Positions 10,441 to 20,671 of a DNA stretch of 64,000 bases are shown one piece after another (position 1 is the first letter of the stretch; each line of letters starts with the position of its first letter). A model generated the notes under the pieces. The model was not told where the DNA came from. It saw only the letters and a list, made by a program, of their open reading frames with translations, and did not search any database. Made by a program: the position numbers and the translations under genes. The stretch comes from Paragyromitra xinjiangensis (lineage: Eukaryota; Ascomycota; Pezizomycetes; Pezizales; Discinaceae): positions 2,976,001 through 3,040,000 of the forward strand of contig JBCAMK010000002.1 of the NCBI GenBank assembly GCA_038503065.1. The letters run 5' to 3'.

Positions 10441-11099
10441 CTGCACTGGCACATGCACTAGAAAAGATCACGCTTCATCAGAGGAAAACTCTTTCTTGCA
10501 CCTGCAGCTGGTGTTGAATCTGACAGGAACTGATTTCTACCGGTTGCTATTGTCTTTTGCTCCAGACCTACGCCGAGACCAACGCCGAGACCGCGATTTT
10601 TCGCCCCTATTCTGCTGTCACTGTCCACTGCTACTGCCCTCTACCATTCTGACTCCCAGCTTCTACAAATTCGTGCCAAGACCTCGATTTTCGCCCCTAT
10701 TCTGTTGTCACTGTCCACATCAGTAAAAATTGATATAGCCGCCCTGGCCGCCTGGAGGTCGGGGCGGTCGGGCGGAATGTTACCCTTCTGTTAGGTTGCT
10801 GCAGCACCTCGGCGCACCCGGGAGGCATGGTTTCTAGACCTTTGACCGCCTGGAGGAGGTCGTTTCCTCCTGTCGCAAGTGGAGTAGTGGGCTGCTTCTG
10901 GGCGTGGGTGGTCTCTCGCTGCTGCAGAATTTTGGCAGCAGTTCGCCCTGTAGAATGGATTTGTACAGTATGCTTGTAGGACCTGGAATATTCGAGAATC
11001 ACTTGTATAGAACCAATATCATTGACAATTGCTTTATTCTATGTATCTATCTATATATTTATCTATGTACAAATATCGAGGGCGCAGTTAACTAAACTA

Positions 11100-11610
11100 G
11101 CTTCTGTGGAAGCTGCAGCAGCGAATTGACGACCTGCCAGAGGCAGGCAGCGAATGGACCATGTGGCGGAGGCAGCGGAAGCTCAGGCAGCGAATCGACC
11201 ATATGGCGGAGGCTGCGGAAGCTCAGGCAGCGAATCGACCATATGGCGGAAGCGGAGGAAGCGGCAGAAGCTGCAGCAGCGAATAGACCATATGGTGGAG
11301 GCGGCGGAAGCTCAGGCAGCGAATCAACCAATTGGCCGAGGCAGCGGAGGCTGCTGCAGCTAATCGATCAATTGGCTGAGGCAGTGGAAGCTCAGGCAGC
11401 GAATTGACCTATTGGCGCAGGCAGCGGAGGCGGCTGCAGCAAATCGACCATGTGGCGCAGGCAGCGGAAGCTCAGGAAGCGAATCGACCATATGGCGGAG
11501 GCGGAGGAAGCTCATGCAGCAGATTGACGACCTCCAGGAGGTGGCGGAAGCTCAGGCAGCGAATTGACCATGTGGTGGAGGCGGAGGAAGCTAAAGCAGC
11601 AGATCAAAGC
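11100..11610. repeat. Minisatellite inside TIR element A (GCAGCGAATCGACCATATGG units)
   Basis: About a dozen imperfect units built from GGCGGAGGC(AGC)GGAAGCTCAG and GCAGCGAATCGACCATAT. Reading frames through it encode Ala/Glu/Ser-rich periodic peptides with no recognisable domain, so I do not call a gene. Confidence 0.85.
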
Positions 11611-12156
11611 GAGTCTAGGAGGCATATCAGCGGGAGTCAAATAAACGGAATCAGGACGTTACCTAGGAGGCTCTTTGCAAGCAGAGCTTAGTACTTCTAG
11701 CCTAAAAGTCACGATGTTAGCCAAGTACTATGGTACAGCGAGGTAGGGAATGGGTGGGAGGGAATAGGGGGAGGTGGAGATTGCTGTCTTACTAGGCGTT
11801 GCTTTGGCAACGACTTGGCGACGACTTGGCGACTACAAAGTGATGACTAAACAACCACAAAGTGATGACTAAGCGACCTCCAGATTTTTGAAAATCGCTA
11901 AGTGCCAGTGCCTGGCAGGAGACAAAGTGAATTTTGCTAAGTCCCAAGTTTTTAGGGACTTAGCAAAATTCGATCAAAAATTTGCTAAGTACTCGGCTGC
12001 CGCCCAGTGCTGCCGGATGGTAGGAGGTCGCCCGGAAGCGCTGCAGGCAGCAAGCGGCGCCAGGGGGAAGCGCAGCAGGCACCTAGTGTCACCCAGGTGC
12101 GCCAGGCAGTCGGGCAGAATATGTACCTATTGGGCGGAATTTTTTTTTTACTGATG
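11611..12156. other. Non-coding right part of TIR element A
   Basis: No supported gene. It has short direct repeats (acgacttggcgac; acaaagtgatgactaa), the inverted pair TTTGCTAAGTCCC / GGGACTTAGCAAA near 11930-11970, and a GC-rich stretch before the terminal inverted repeat. Confidence 0.6.
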
Positions 12157-12349
12157 CACTGCTACTACCCTCTATATTTTCTGACTTTCAGCTTCTACAA
12201 ATTCGTGCCAAGACCCTAATTTTTCACCCCTATCTTGTTGTTATTGTTTGTGAACTTCTGTTGTCGCAAATAACGATGCCTCCCACTGAAAGTAAGATAA
12301 ATAATCTGTTGCGATAATAAATACTTACCTGTTGTTAGAGGAGAAACAA

Positions 12350-13777
12350 ATGATCATCTTTGAAGTTCTCATCCACATCACCAATAAACCTAATCTCCTC
12401 CAGTTGGTTTCGGGTGCAAATACTCCAGCAAACCAACTACAACTGGTCAGACACATCCAGCTCAATATTCCTTCGGTAATCCACATTTCCGAGCTCTTTT
12501 CCACCATGGTTTCTTATGTCGGAAACAACCCTCAACACCATGGACCACTTCTTCCAGTATACAAAGCCATTGAAGATTATCAGGAGCAGAAAGGTCGATT
12601 GGATAAACTCAAGAAAGATTTTTCCTATGACATGTGTTTTTCCAACAATCCAACAGTACGACAGAATTTTTTAAACACCATCCAATCCTGTGATGTTGCT
12701 TTACTTGACAAACCATACCCTCCTCCAAAACAATGGATTTATGAAAATCAAACCATTTATAACTTATGGCCCACTAAACTGCAGGTTGAAAAGCAACCCG
12801 ATGACAGATTAGCCAGGCTCCCTATGCACCTGTTGGATCCAAATCAACTGCAACTTGATATCTCCGAGGAAAAAAATATGATTTTTCATGATGCGAAGAC
12901 AGGGGAAATTATTGGTCTGGTTGTTAGGAACTAGATGCCTCAAACCTGGAGACAAACTGTTGAGTGGGTTGATGGAATAGTGGTTGATGGCTGTGAGAAG
13001 AAAAAGAGCATTTGGGTAAGTATTTTACTTTCTTAACATTAATTGATATTCAAGTTACATAAACTGATATATTATAGTTGGAGGATCCAGGAAAAATTAC
13101 TCAAATCGGCTTTTCTGGTGGATTGCGAAGCAGACCTACATTTGACTGGGCCAGAAATCTTTTGTCAAAAAAAAATGCCCCCGATACCATTTCCACACTG
13201 GACTACTCCTGCAGCAGCATATTTGCACTTCTTTGGAATATGTGCTCTCACCGACTTCCTTTACCCATAATCAATGACTTCAATGACTTTTTGAAGAGTC
13301 CAAAAATTGCTCGCATGCAAAATACTTCTCGTCATGGTGGAGTTAAGTACGGTGATTACACAGTTCAAGTAGATGGTGAGGATATCAAGTACCAAGCAGT
13401 TGAGTTGGCTCCCCCTGTTGGATTTTTTGGCATGAATTATGCAAGGTAAGTAAAATTCTTCAACCGAACAATTATGATGATAAAAATTAATAGCATTTAG
13501 GGGTACTCATAATGAGTCTTGTCCACATAAGTATGCTATATTTTGGACTACTTGCCGAACATTGGAAAAAGATGATGGAGGACATTTCTTCTTTGCCGAC
13601 TATGGTATTAGAATCCGAGGTGCCACTAACACTCTGGTTGTTTGGAAACCTAAAAATTGGCATGGAACTACACTATCTGCCAAAGGACCTAATGATAACA
13701 ACATGGCTTACCGACAGTCAGGACTTAGCATTGTTACTCCTAATCGGTTAACCAAAGTATGGAAGAAATACATGTAA
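12350..13777 (+). pseudogene. 2-oxoglutarate/Fe(II) dioxygenase-like gene carried by the Helitron, one in-frame stop
   Basis: Three exons: 12350-13015, 13078-13445, 13501-13777, with introns 13016-13077 and 13446-13500 (GTAAG...TAG). The joined frame continues through a TAG at 12932-12934 (VVRN*MPQTW). The last exon has HNE, then 48 residues to WHGT, then RQSGLSIV. This fits the H-x-D/E...H iron site plus 2OG-binding Arg of dioxygenases, perhaps TET/JBP-like; recognition rests on these motifs only. The N-terminal 200 residues are unknown to me. It lies on the strand opposite RepHel, inside the Helitron ends, so it is captured or companion cargo. The ATG at 12350 is the first in frame; an upstream exon is possible. 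Alternative: an unrelated fungal protein with a chance WHGT. Confidence 0.5.
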
Positions 13778-13896
13778 AGTCAATTGACTGCGATGGAGAT
13801 AGAAGAGGAGATGATGGTATCTGAGTCCGAGCCAGACTTTGATACAGAGATGGAGTAAAGGTAGTGTTTTTTTTGTGTTTTTTTGTTGGATTTTTT

Positions 13897-14030
13897 GTAC
13901 CAATTGTCATTGTTCAACCACCCTGTATAAGGTCTTTTTATTCAACTAAACTGTACCGATTGTTTTTGTTCAACCATCCTGTATGAGGTCTCTTTATTTA
14001 ACTAAACTGTACCAATCGTCTCTGTATTCA
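13897..14030. repeat. 56-bp tandem repeat (2.4 units)
   Basis: Units 13897-13952 and 13953-14008 plus a partial third, all beginning GTACC(A/G)AT(T/C)GT and containing TTCAACCA(C/T)CCTGTAT. Just downstream of the dioxygenase-like gene; possibly part of its 3' UTR. Confidence 0.85.
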
Positions 14031-14279
14031 CATCAGCAAAAAAAGATATTTGTTTTCTGGACCTTCAGGTGCAATATGGCCTTCTGGAAGACCCTGAAGA
14101 CCCTGAAGACAAAATCTCACTGGAAGACAAAAAATATGTTACCGGATTTGGCTGAATGATAACATATCAAAAGTGAAAAATTGTCTTCCAGTCCTTCAGA
14201 TGGAATATGGCCTTCTGGAAGACACTGAAGGCCCTGAAGACATAATCTCACTGGAAGACAATTACTTTTTTTGCTGATG
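14031..14279. mobile_element. TIR element B (249 bp), MITE-like
   Basis: Ends CATCAGCAAAAAAAG and CTTTTTTTGCTGATG, flanked by CA on both sides (14029-14030, 14280-14281). Inside are two direct copies of an 80-nt block (TTCAG.TG.AATATGGCCTTCTGGAAGAC...CTCACTGGAAGACAA). No coding capacity. Confidence 0.82.
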
Positions 14280-14327
14280 CATCTAAATTACTATTATTAC
14301 TACTTTACATTTACATCACATAAAAAA

Positions 14328-17300
14328 TTACAAAAGTAACTCATGATAAACAATATTGCTAGTAACTTTCTCGTCTCGTAAACTTTCATCTCCAAAGTAA
14401 CATTTTACATGATCTCTGTTTCTAACTCGTGAAAGACTGGTGTATAATTGACCATGAGCGAACACAGGGGTTCGAAAATCTAACACAGCACGATCTAAAG
14501 TCAACCCTTGACAACTATTGAATGTAGTAGAATAAGCTAATCGTAAAGGAAACTGCATTCTTTGAACTGTCCAAGAGCAATATTTTGGTTGAAACTCAAA
14601 AATAATTTGAGGAAGACAAAATATACGAATCTGTGATGAATGTAACAAATGTGGTAGTAACTCTATTTTAATAAATCGCTCATGTAGTTCTTTAACAACG
14701 ACACGAGCATTCTTTACCAATCCATATTCAATAGAGAGATTTCTCATAAGGGCACATAGGCATCCAACTTTAAGAACCAGTTTGTGTGCAGGAATACCTG
14801 GCTCGTTTAGCAAAGCTAAAAACTCAAGTATTTCGCCTGTTGGGAGTGAGGATGTTGTTTGTTGATCATTCGTAAGTGGATCTTCTTTTATACAATCGTA
14901 GCTATAATATGTTCGAGCTAAAACTCTCAGTATAATAATAAATAAAATAACCAGTACTAATTCAGATAACTAACTTACCTTCGTTTGTATCCAGCTTGTG
15001 TAGTATCAAAGTATTAAAGTCATTGACATAAATATTTAAAGGGCTAAGAAATGCTCGTTTAGAACTTTGTAAAGGGTCGTTGAGTATTGTCGAAGGAAAG
15101 AGAAAAGAGATAACTGTTTCTAAAGTTTCGAGCTGTTGAATAAGATCCAACTTGATATCAGCCGACATACAGCCAGGATGAAGAAGCCCTTCACCAATTC
15201 TATCAAGCCAAGTAGAATATTCTGGGTCTACAGCATTTCGTATAGGTGTATCAAGCTGTAAAACTTTGAATGAACTCCACAGTTCAGATGATCGTATCGA
15301 GGCTTCAAAAGTAGCTGTTGGTCCTGAACCTTTTATAACTGGTGCAACTTGTCTAAAGTCTCCCAATCCTAAAAATACTGTTCCACCAAAAGGCTTATTA
15401 CTGCCTTTTAACTCTCTCATAAATGCATCAGCACATTTAATCGCAGCTTTGTTTGCCATTGGCATTTCCTCCCAAATTAACAATTTGGCTTCCTTTAAAT
15501 ATCGAGCACGATCTGAGCGAATATTCAACCGTGACTGCAACTCCATGTTATTCTAAATAAATAAACAATTAGTATCATGTTATCTTTAACAAATTTCTTG
15601 ATTGATATAAATACCTCTATAACAGGAATACCAAAAGTGGAATGTGCTGTTCGTCCTCTCTCATACAGTGTAACACTTAAAGCAGTTGATCCTGATATTA
15701 CCACTACATCTCCTCGACCTCGTAATCGATTTACCAATACATTAACAGTAAAGGTTTTTCCTCTACATGCTTTACAATCCAGAAAGAAACAGTTTGTGTT
15801 CGAATGTGCAGCTTGATTTGGAGATAAAACTATATTAAGTATAGTTTTATATGCAGTGGCTTGCTGCTCGAGTAATAGTTGCTCGTGTTCTGTTGCTAAC
15901 ATTGAAAGTTCTATTCATCGATCACCAAAGGTGGCTTCTTCCATGAACAACTCATCTACTTGTTCTTCAGGCTCTGGTAAACCAAATTCCGAAAGTCGGG
16001 CACTGTTACAGGCCAAATGATTGCTCAAATCTAGTATACAATGTTGCATTACCAAGGTTGCGGAGTCAAATCGATCCAAGTAATCAGCTGTTAACTCTTC
16101 TTGATATCTCTTGAAAAGTTCCACTGCAGCAACTGGAATATTCAATAGAATATGAGCGAATAGAAATCTGAGTTGACTGGGACTGCAATACATCAGCAAA
16201 AACAAACGACATTCCTCTGTGGCCTATTTGACCTCTGTGGCCTATTTGGCTCCTATTTGGCCTCTGTGGCCTCTGCAGAGGTCAACATTCCTCTGTGGAG
16301 GTTTCCGAGGAAATTTTGATATTTTCCTCTGCAGAGGCCACAGAGGCCACAGAGGTCCAAATAGGAGCCAAATAGGTCACAGAGGTAAGAACATGATCCT
16401 AATTTCAAATAGGTCATTTTTTGTTCTTGCTGATGTAGGAATCGACTGCTTCTTTCATTGCCTCCATTCCCTCGGTCTGATTTTCAAATAAACCAAGTGC
16501 TGCAGCTGCTTCTTGAAAAGTTGGATAAACTTTGTCTTCTACAGTACGAAGTTGCTTGAAGCTATAAGCAGGTTTATGAAATAACAGAGCACGAAGATAG
16601 AATAGTTCTCCTACTCGAGGAGAGACAGTGATGATTCGAGCTATGGCTTCATTTCGAACTCGTTTTCGTACAATAAATTGTGAGAACTCGGAATTTTCTT
16701 GTTCAAGAAAGTCTGTTGATTGGAGTTGGTTTGTTTTCGTAGAGTACAAAATATATTGTTGATAATATTCTGTATATAGTAAATCTTGGAATTGATGTGA
16801 TAGAGGACGAACAAAATATCGTAACAGGGTGGATGCTGTTGACTCGGTATTGTCTTTTCTATACATTTGAGAAAAATTTCGATTCGGCAGATGAATAGAA
16901 AGAGATTTGACAGTTGGTGATCAATCAGTGATGTGGTACTGCAGAATTCACCATGCTGCTTCTGATGCTGACAAATATCGGGCATTGATATAATCGGATA
17001 TTTCGTCAACATTCTCGTTATCCAATGTTCCAATAGAAAACATTGTCCTGTCAGGGCCCTTGAACAGGTACTTGTAGAGATACATGAAAATATTTACAGT
17101 AAAGCAAACATCCACATTAACATGACATTCCAATAATTTTGTCAAGTAGGGCATATATGTAGCTGTCCATTGATCCTCTTCCTTTCGTCGGCGATAATGA
17201 ACTCAACCATACTGATTTAATTCTGTTTTTTCTCGAATAGGTTGAGGAAACCCCCATATGCATTTACCATCTTTATTGCAACGACTGTAAGTTGTATTAA

Positions 17301-19023
17301 GGTGGGTATGGGGGTGTTGATTGAATCGAAGAACCAATTCACGAAGGTGAGGATCATCCTCGGAGGAGGGTATTTCAGCTGATATAATGGAATCAATCAT
17401 GTCAAAAGGTACTTCAGGATTAACCTGTAATATAGTGGTATTGTTAGCACTGGCACTACTACTGGTTAAGTTAATGTAGAAGGGCTATCATTGTATGCTA
17501 ACCTTTAAAACAATATGAGCATGTGGCAGTCCTCTTTTCTGAAACTCTATCACTCTTATCATATATACAACAGTCCCGAACTTTGTTCTCATCTTTGAAA
17601 GTGCATTTTCAAGACGGGCCTTGAATACACGACAAACAATAATTGGAATATCAGAGGCTGATTGACCAGGTCGGAGCTGAGATTTGATTTCTGGCCAATT
17701 TGGATTTGTTGTGATCGTGATGAAGAAAGATGGTTTTCCTTTTACTCAACATATTGCAAGTGAATCTGCAACTTCATTCGATGCCCATGCTCGGGAGCCC
17801 AAAAATGAACTTGGTAGTGTTGTACCTTGAGCAAATGCACCATCCATCTCAGGCTCAATTCCTTCCTCTTGAATATATTGTTCCATTTTTTTGTCTCGAC
17901 CTTTTCGAATGTAATTTAGTCTTTCGTCTTCTACCCTTGAATACATATCAACCAAGTATTCTCCACTCAACTGACCCAGTTGTAGAAATCGATCTTCAGT
18001 TGTTAGGCGAGCTCGATACCATCGTATTTGACTAAATTCACTATCCATACCCCATCCTAAAGTTCCATGAGGGAAAAAAAGTGGGTATTGTAATGGCTCG
18101 TAAAGTGGACTGAGAATACTGATTGGTTGTGGCCTTTGTTGTAAGTTTTTAAATACCATGATACTTCGAGGATAAATTTGTCGTATATTGTTTGCATGAA
18201 TTATTGCTGCTACTTCGCCTCCAGAAGTGGGAGTATATAGCTTAATTGCTAGTGAATTATCGGTATTGGGGTCGAAGGCTTGGCGAAAATGATGTAGAAA
18301 TGGATTATATGACTCTAAGAATTCCCTGAATGAATTCACGAGGACTGGAGAAAGATTTTGTTGTTGTGCTTGATTTGTTCTTGCATTTTCATCGTATAGA
18401 AGCCATCGTATAGAATGTTGTCCTTGTGTTGCATCTATCATTTGATGGTAGACTCGTCCAGTTATAGCAACATTTGAAGGAGCAGGCAACTGACGAAATC
18501 CACCAGTGACACCCAAGACAGAAAAACAAAAAAGATTATTTAATTTACGGGAAAAAAGGCTAATGTTTCTCTCCTGCTCAAATACAGAAAGTAATTCAGG
18601 GGAGAAAGGAGGTAATGGGTCAAGCTTAAACTTGCCATTAGTACAGCACCATCCATTGTTCTCACTTTGTAAAAGTTGAGCCCCACAATATGTGCATGAA
18701 TGTGACCAAGTATTGGTATATGATATTGTATTACGAACCTGTCCAGCCAATTGATGCCACCAATATTGTGTGAAAGATTCATGAGTTATAGATGATTTTG
18801 GGGTAGCTTGTGATTGTTCAGGTTTGGGGTCGCTTTGTGCCTTTGTATTGATTCGTCTTTTTCGAATTTGAGTTTGTGCTCGTGTGGCAATTTGTGATTG
18901 TGTACTTGCTAAAATACTGGTAGTAGGAGATTGTGTGGCATTTAGATTTCGTTGTCGTCGCATATGTTGACGATTTGCTTCTCTGACTTCATTTTGACTT
19001 CGAGGATTTCTTGTTCGAGGCAT
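14328..19023 (-). pseudogene. Helitron RepHel: HUH replication initiator fused to Pif1-type helicase, broken
   Basis: The minus-strand gene starts MPRTRNPRSQ at 19023 and ends at 14328. Without three introns (17425-17502, 15553-15614, 14918-14978) and TIR element C it is about 1415 codons, normal for fungal RepHel. Visible parts: N-terminal Cys motif (CTYCGAQ...CC); Helitron-like N domain (YPLFFPHGTLGW, LPSSFLGS); HUH motif GLPHAHIVL; KYLFKGPDR; helicase box LIWEEMPMA; GDFRQVAPV; C-terminal CQGLTLDRAVLDFRTPVF and YTSLSRVRNR. Walker A reads DCKACRGKT, with Cys where Gly is usual twice. Five in-frame TGA codons (17746, 17203, near 16946, near 16919, 15915) break the frame, four where relatives have Arg. 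Element C splits the frame at 16190. Confidence 0.92.
16191..16435. mobile_element. TIR element C (245 bp), foldback MITE inside RepHel
   Basis: Ends CATCAGCAAAAAC and TTCTTGCTGATG, flanked by TA on both sides (16189-16190, 16436-16437). The interior is a near-palindrome of about 60-bp arms built of CCTCTGTGGCC and CTATTTGGCTC units around a CTGCAGAG centre. Without it and one TA the RepHel frame is continuous and reads the expected SPSQLRFLF helicase entry, so the insertion came after a coding RepHel. Confidence 0.88.
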
Positions 19024-19168
19024 TGTAATATTTAAATTAACTACTCTTCTAAAGAAAATAAAATAAATTTAGAAAAGTATATCCAAACATGGAGATCGCA
19101 GTAGATATAAAGTATATGAAAAAATAAAGAAACAAAAAGGAATGAGGTCATAAAAAAGAATAAAAAAC

Positions 19169-20178
19169 CTAACTACTATCATGATCGTCGGCTAAGTTAA
19201 CTGGAGAAGGAGAAACAGGGCTAGAAGTTGCAATCTGTCGTCGTTTAGTAGAAACAGGAGTATAAGGAACAGGGCTTGATAGCAACTGGTCAGCTGATTG
19301 TGATGGACTACTATAAGAATCGGTCTGTGCAGTTGTGCTTGGTCCTCCCCTTTTTTGAGCTTGTGCATTCCAGGATCTGTTTGACTTTTTAGATCCTGAC
19401 TCTTCTCCTTTAGTAGAACTATCCATACTTGAGCCACCACCCAACTGTTTTACAGAAATGTAGTTTAGCGATTTTACCATACAGCCAAGGAAAGAGTTTT
19501 TAGAATCCTGTACAACAACCTGACCAAGTAGTTTCCCTGAAACCTGAATCACACTATCTACTTGAGGAATTTTGACATTTTTCCATCGAGTAATAGGAGG
19601 TAAATACCATCGAATAACAAAAAATTTCCGAACACCTGGAGTTGTTTCTATATCCCAATATGATGTTCTTATGTTGAATGATTGCCATCCTTGAAGAAGT
19701 TCAGCGATAGTTTCTTTTTGTTGTGAAATGACTTTTCCAACTGAGTACATCGTAGCACAGGACTGAGGAGGAGCGATATCATCGAATCCTTCTTGGGTAG
19801 GATCGCCTTGGAATCTGTTTGCATTTAGTTAATATTTTCATATTTCAAGCTACACAACTTGATATTTATTGTATTTTTTACTTACTCTATTTTATCTTGG
19901 AGGGTAAGTTGAAGACCTTTTTGAGGTCCAAAATAGCCAATACTACCTGAACATACAGCCACAGCCTCTTCAGTTGGTTCAGTTAATGAATCGCCGACAA
20001 AGCAAATAATTTTGCATGGTAGATCGCTATCGTTGATGATGGAATGTGAAAGTCCTTCCGAAGAGCAATAAATAAAGGTGCTGTAATGTTTCAGCCACCC
20101 TGTTTTGTCTGTTCTTCCCGAAAACATCGTTATACATGAGATTTCAGTGATAGGATTCTCATTAAAAGTTTGAGGCAT
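19169..20178 (-). CDS. Helitron accessory protein, possible OB-fold/RPA-like (312 aa)
   Basis: Two exons on the minus strand, 20178-19886 and 19814-19169, joined across a 71-nt intron (GTAAGT...CTAAATGCAAACAG); the junction keeps frame. It starts MPQTFNENPITE. Residues 120-220 alternate beta-type segments (VRKFFVIRWYLPP, VIQVSGKLLGQVVV) of the kind seen in single-strand DNA-binding OB folds. The C-terminal 80 residues are Ser/Pro/Thr-rich and low complexity. It lies 145 nt upstream of RepHel on the same strand. Several Helitron lineages carry RPA-like proteins that may protect the single-stranded intermediate (family knowledge); assignment here is by position and texture only. Confidence 0.55.
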
Positions 20179-20568
20179 CGTGTTGAATATGAAAATATAT
20201 TAAAGATTTAAAGAAAAGTTTTTAGTGGCTGCCAGTGAAAAATACTCACGAGTTTATGGAATTGGCTTGTTATATAAGTTTAAACACTCATATATTTATG
20301 ATGTCATAATAATGTGAGATTCCAAGTTTTTGAATCTGTATCATCGTCATCACCATCATCATCGTCATCATCGTCATCATCGTCATCATCGTCATCATCA
20401 TCGTATCAAGTTATACAGCCAATTTGTCATAATGACATCACTATAAATAATAGAAATTTTTTAAGGTGATTTTGGTGGGGTGTTATTCTGGGACCTTACC
20501 AATGATTTTACTTTAAATCCACAGTGCATATGCATAAGCAGGGATTTTATCATCTTATACTTATTAGA
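20179..20568 (-). promoter_or_regulatory. Helitron 5' region with ATC microsatellite and TC terminus
   Basis: Non-coding upstream region of the accessory gene. It holds a (TCATCATCG)n microsatellite at 20340-20405 and the 10-bp palindrome TGCATATGCA near 20525. On the minus strand the end reads TCTAATAAGTATAAG, starting with the TC required of Helitron 5' ends. The promoter position is not resolved. Confidence 0.65.
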
Positions 20569-20671
20569 TACTGCACGAAAATACTTTAAGATCTCAGCCT
20601 GACTTTAGTATAAGCAACAGCCATTTTCCTACCTAGCCTTAGCAGTTGTCTAGAGGACCACCCCTGTTACA
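20569..20671 (+). repeat. Solo LTR-1a, right part (103 bp)
   Basis: Continues the LTR sequence after the Helitron: TACTGCACGAAAATAC... to ...CCACCCCTGTTACA, then the ATCAG duplication. Matches the end of LTR-1b. Confidence 0.93.

Larger units (their letters stand above)
10718..12156. mobile_element. TIR element A (1439 bp), CATCAG-ended inverted-repeat element
   Basis: Ends are CATCAGTAAAAATT... and ...AATTTTTTTTTTACTGATG. The dinucleotide CA flanks both sides (10716-10717, 12157-12158), and the neighbouring tandem unit shows the unoccupied site with a single CA. Short inverted ends, a 2-bp duplication and no transposase gene suggest a non-autonomous DNA transposon. Its middle holds a minisatellite. 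Elements B and C share the ends but not the interior. Confidence 0.8.
10584..12250. repeat. Three tandem units of about 90 bp, the second interrupted by TIR element A
   Basis: Unit 1 is 10584-10673 (gccgagaccgcga...). Unit 2 is 10674-10717 plus 12159-12205. Unit 3 starts at 12206 and is partial. Unit 1 supplies the empty site (GTCCACTGC) that shows how TIR element A entered unit 2. Confidence 0.85.
10193..20568 (-). mobile_element. Helitron (10376 bp), minus orientation, inserted in solo LTR-1a
   Basis: LTR-1b has uninterrupted GAGTATACTGC; in LTR-1a the element splits this as GAGTA | TACTGC, between A and T with no duplication. Read on the minus strand the element starts TCTAATAAG and ends with a GC-rich hairpin followed 11 nt later by ...CACTTG, then host T. 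TC start, 3' hairpin, CTTG end and A/T target are Helitron hallmarks. It encodes an OB-fold-like protein, RepHel and, on the other strand, a dioxygenase-like gene. RepHel carries in-frame stops and an inserted inverted-repeat element, so this copy is probably not autonomous. Confidence 0.93.

Noticed and set aside
10120..10726. Several overlapping open frames with Leu/Pro-, Arg/Gly- or Glu-rich repeats on both strands
   Set aside because: They follow the 18-bp minisatellite, whose unit is a multiple of three, so all frames stay open. No domain, no start context.
11126..11691. Ala/Glu/Ser-rich frames on the plus strand
   Set aside because: Products of the minisatellite inside TIR element A; periodic and without recognisable domain.
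10718..12156. TIR element A ends taken as Helitron ends
   Set aside because: They are inverted repeats with a 2-bp duplication and interrupt a tandem unit; the Helitron ends are at 10193 and 20568.
15915..17748. Genetic code change with TGA as a sense codon
   Set aside because: Intact LINE frames in the same window avoid internal TGA, and the RepHel stops are explained by C-to-T change.
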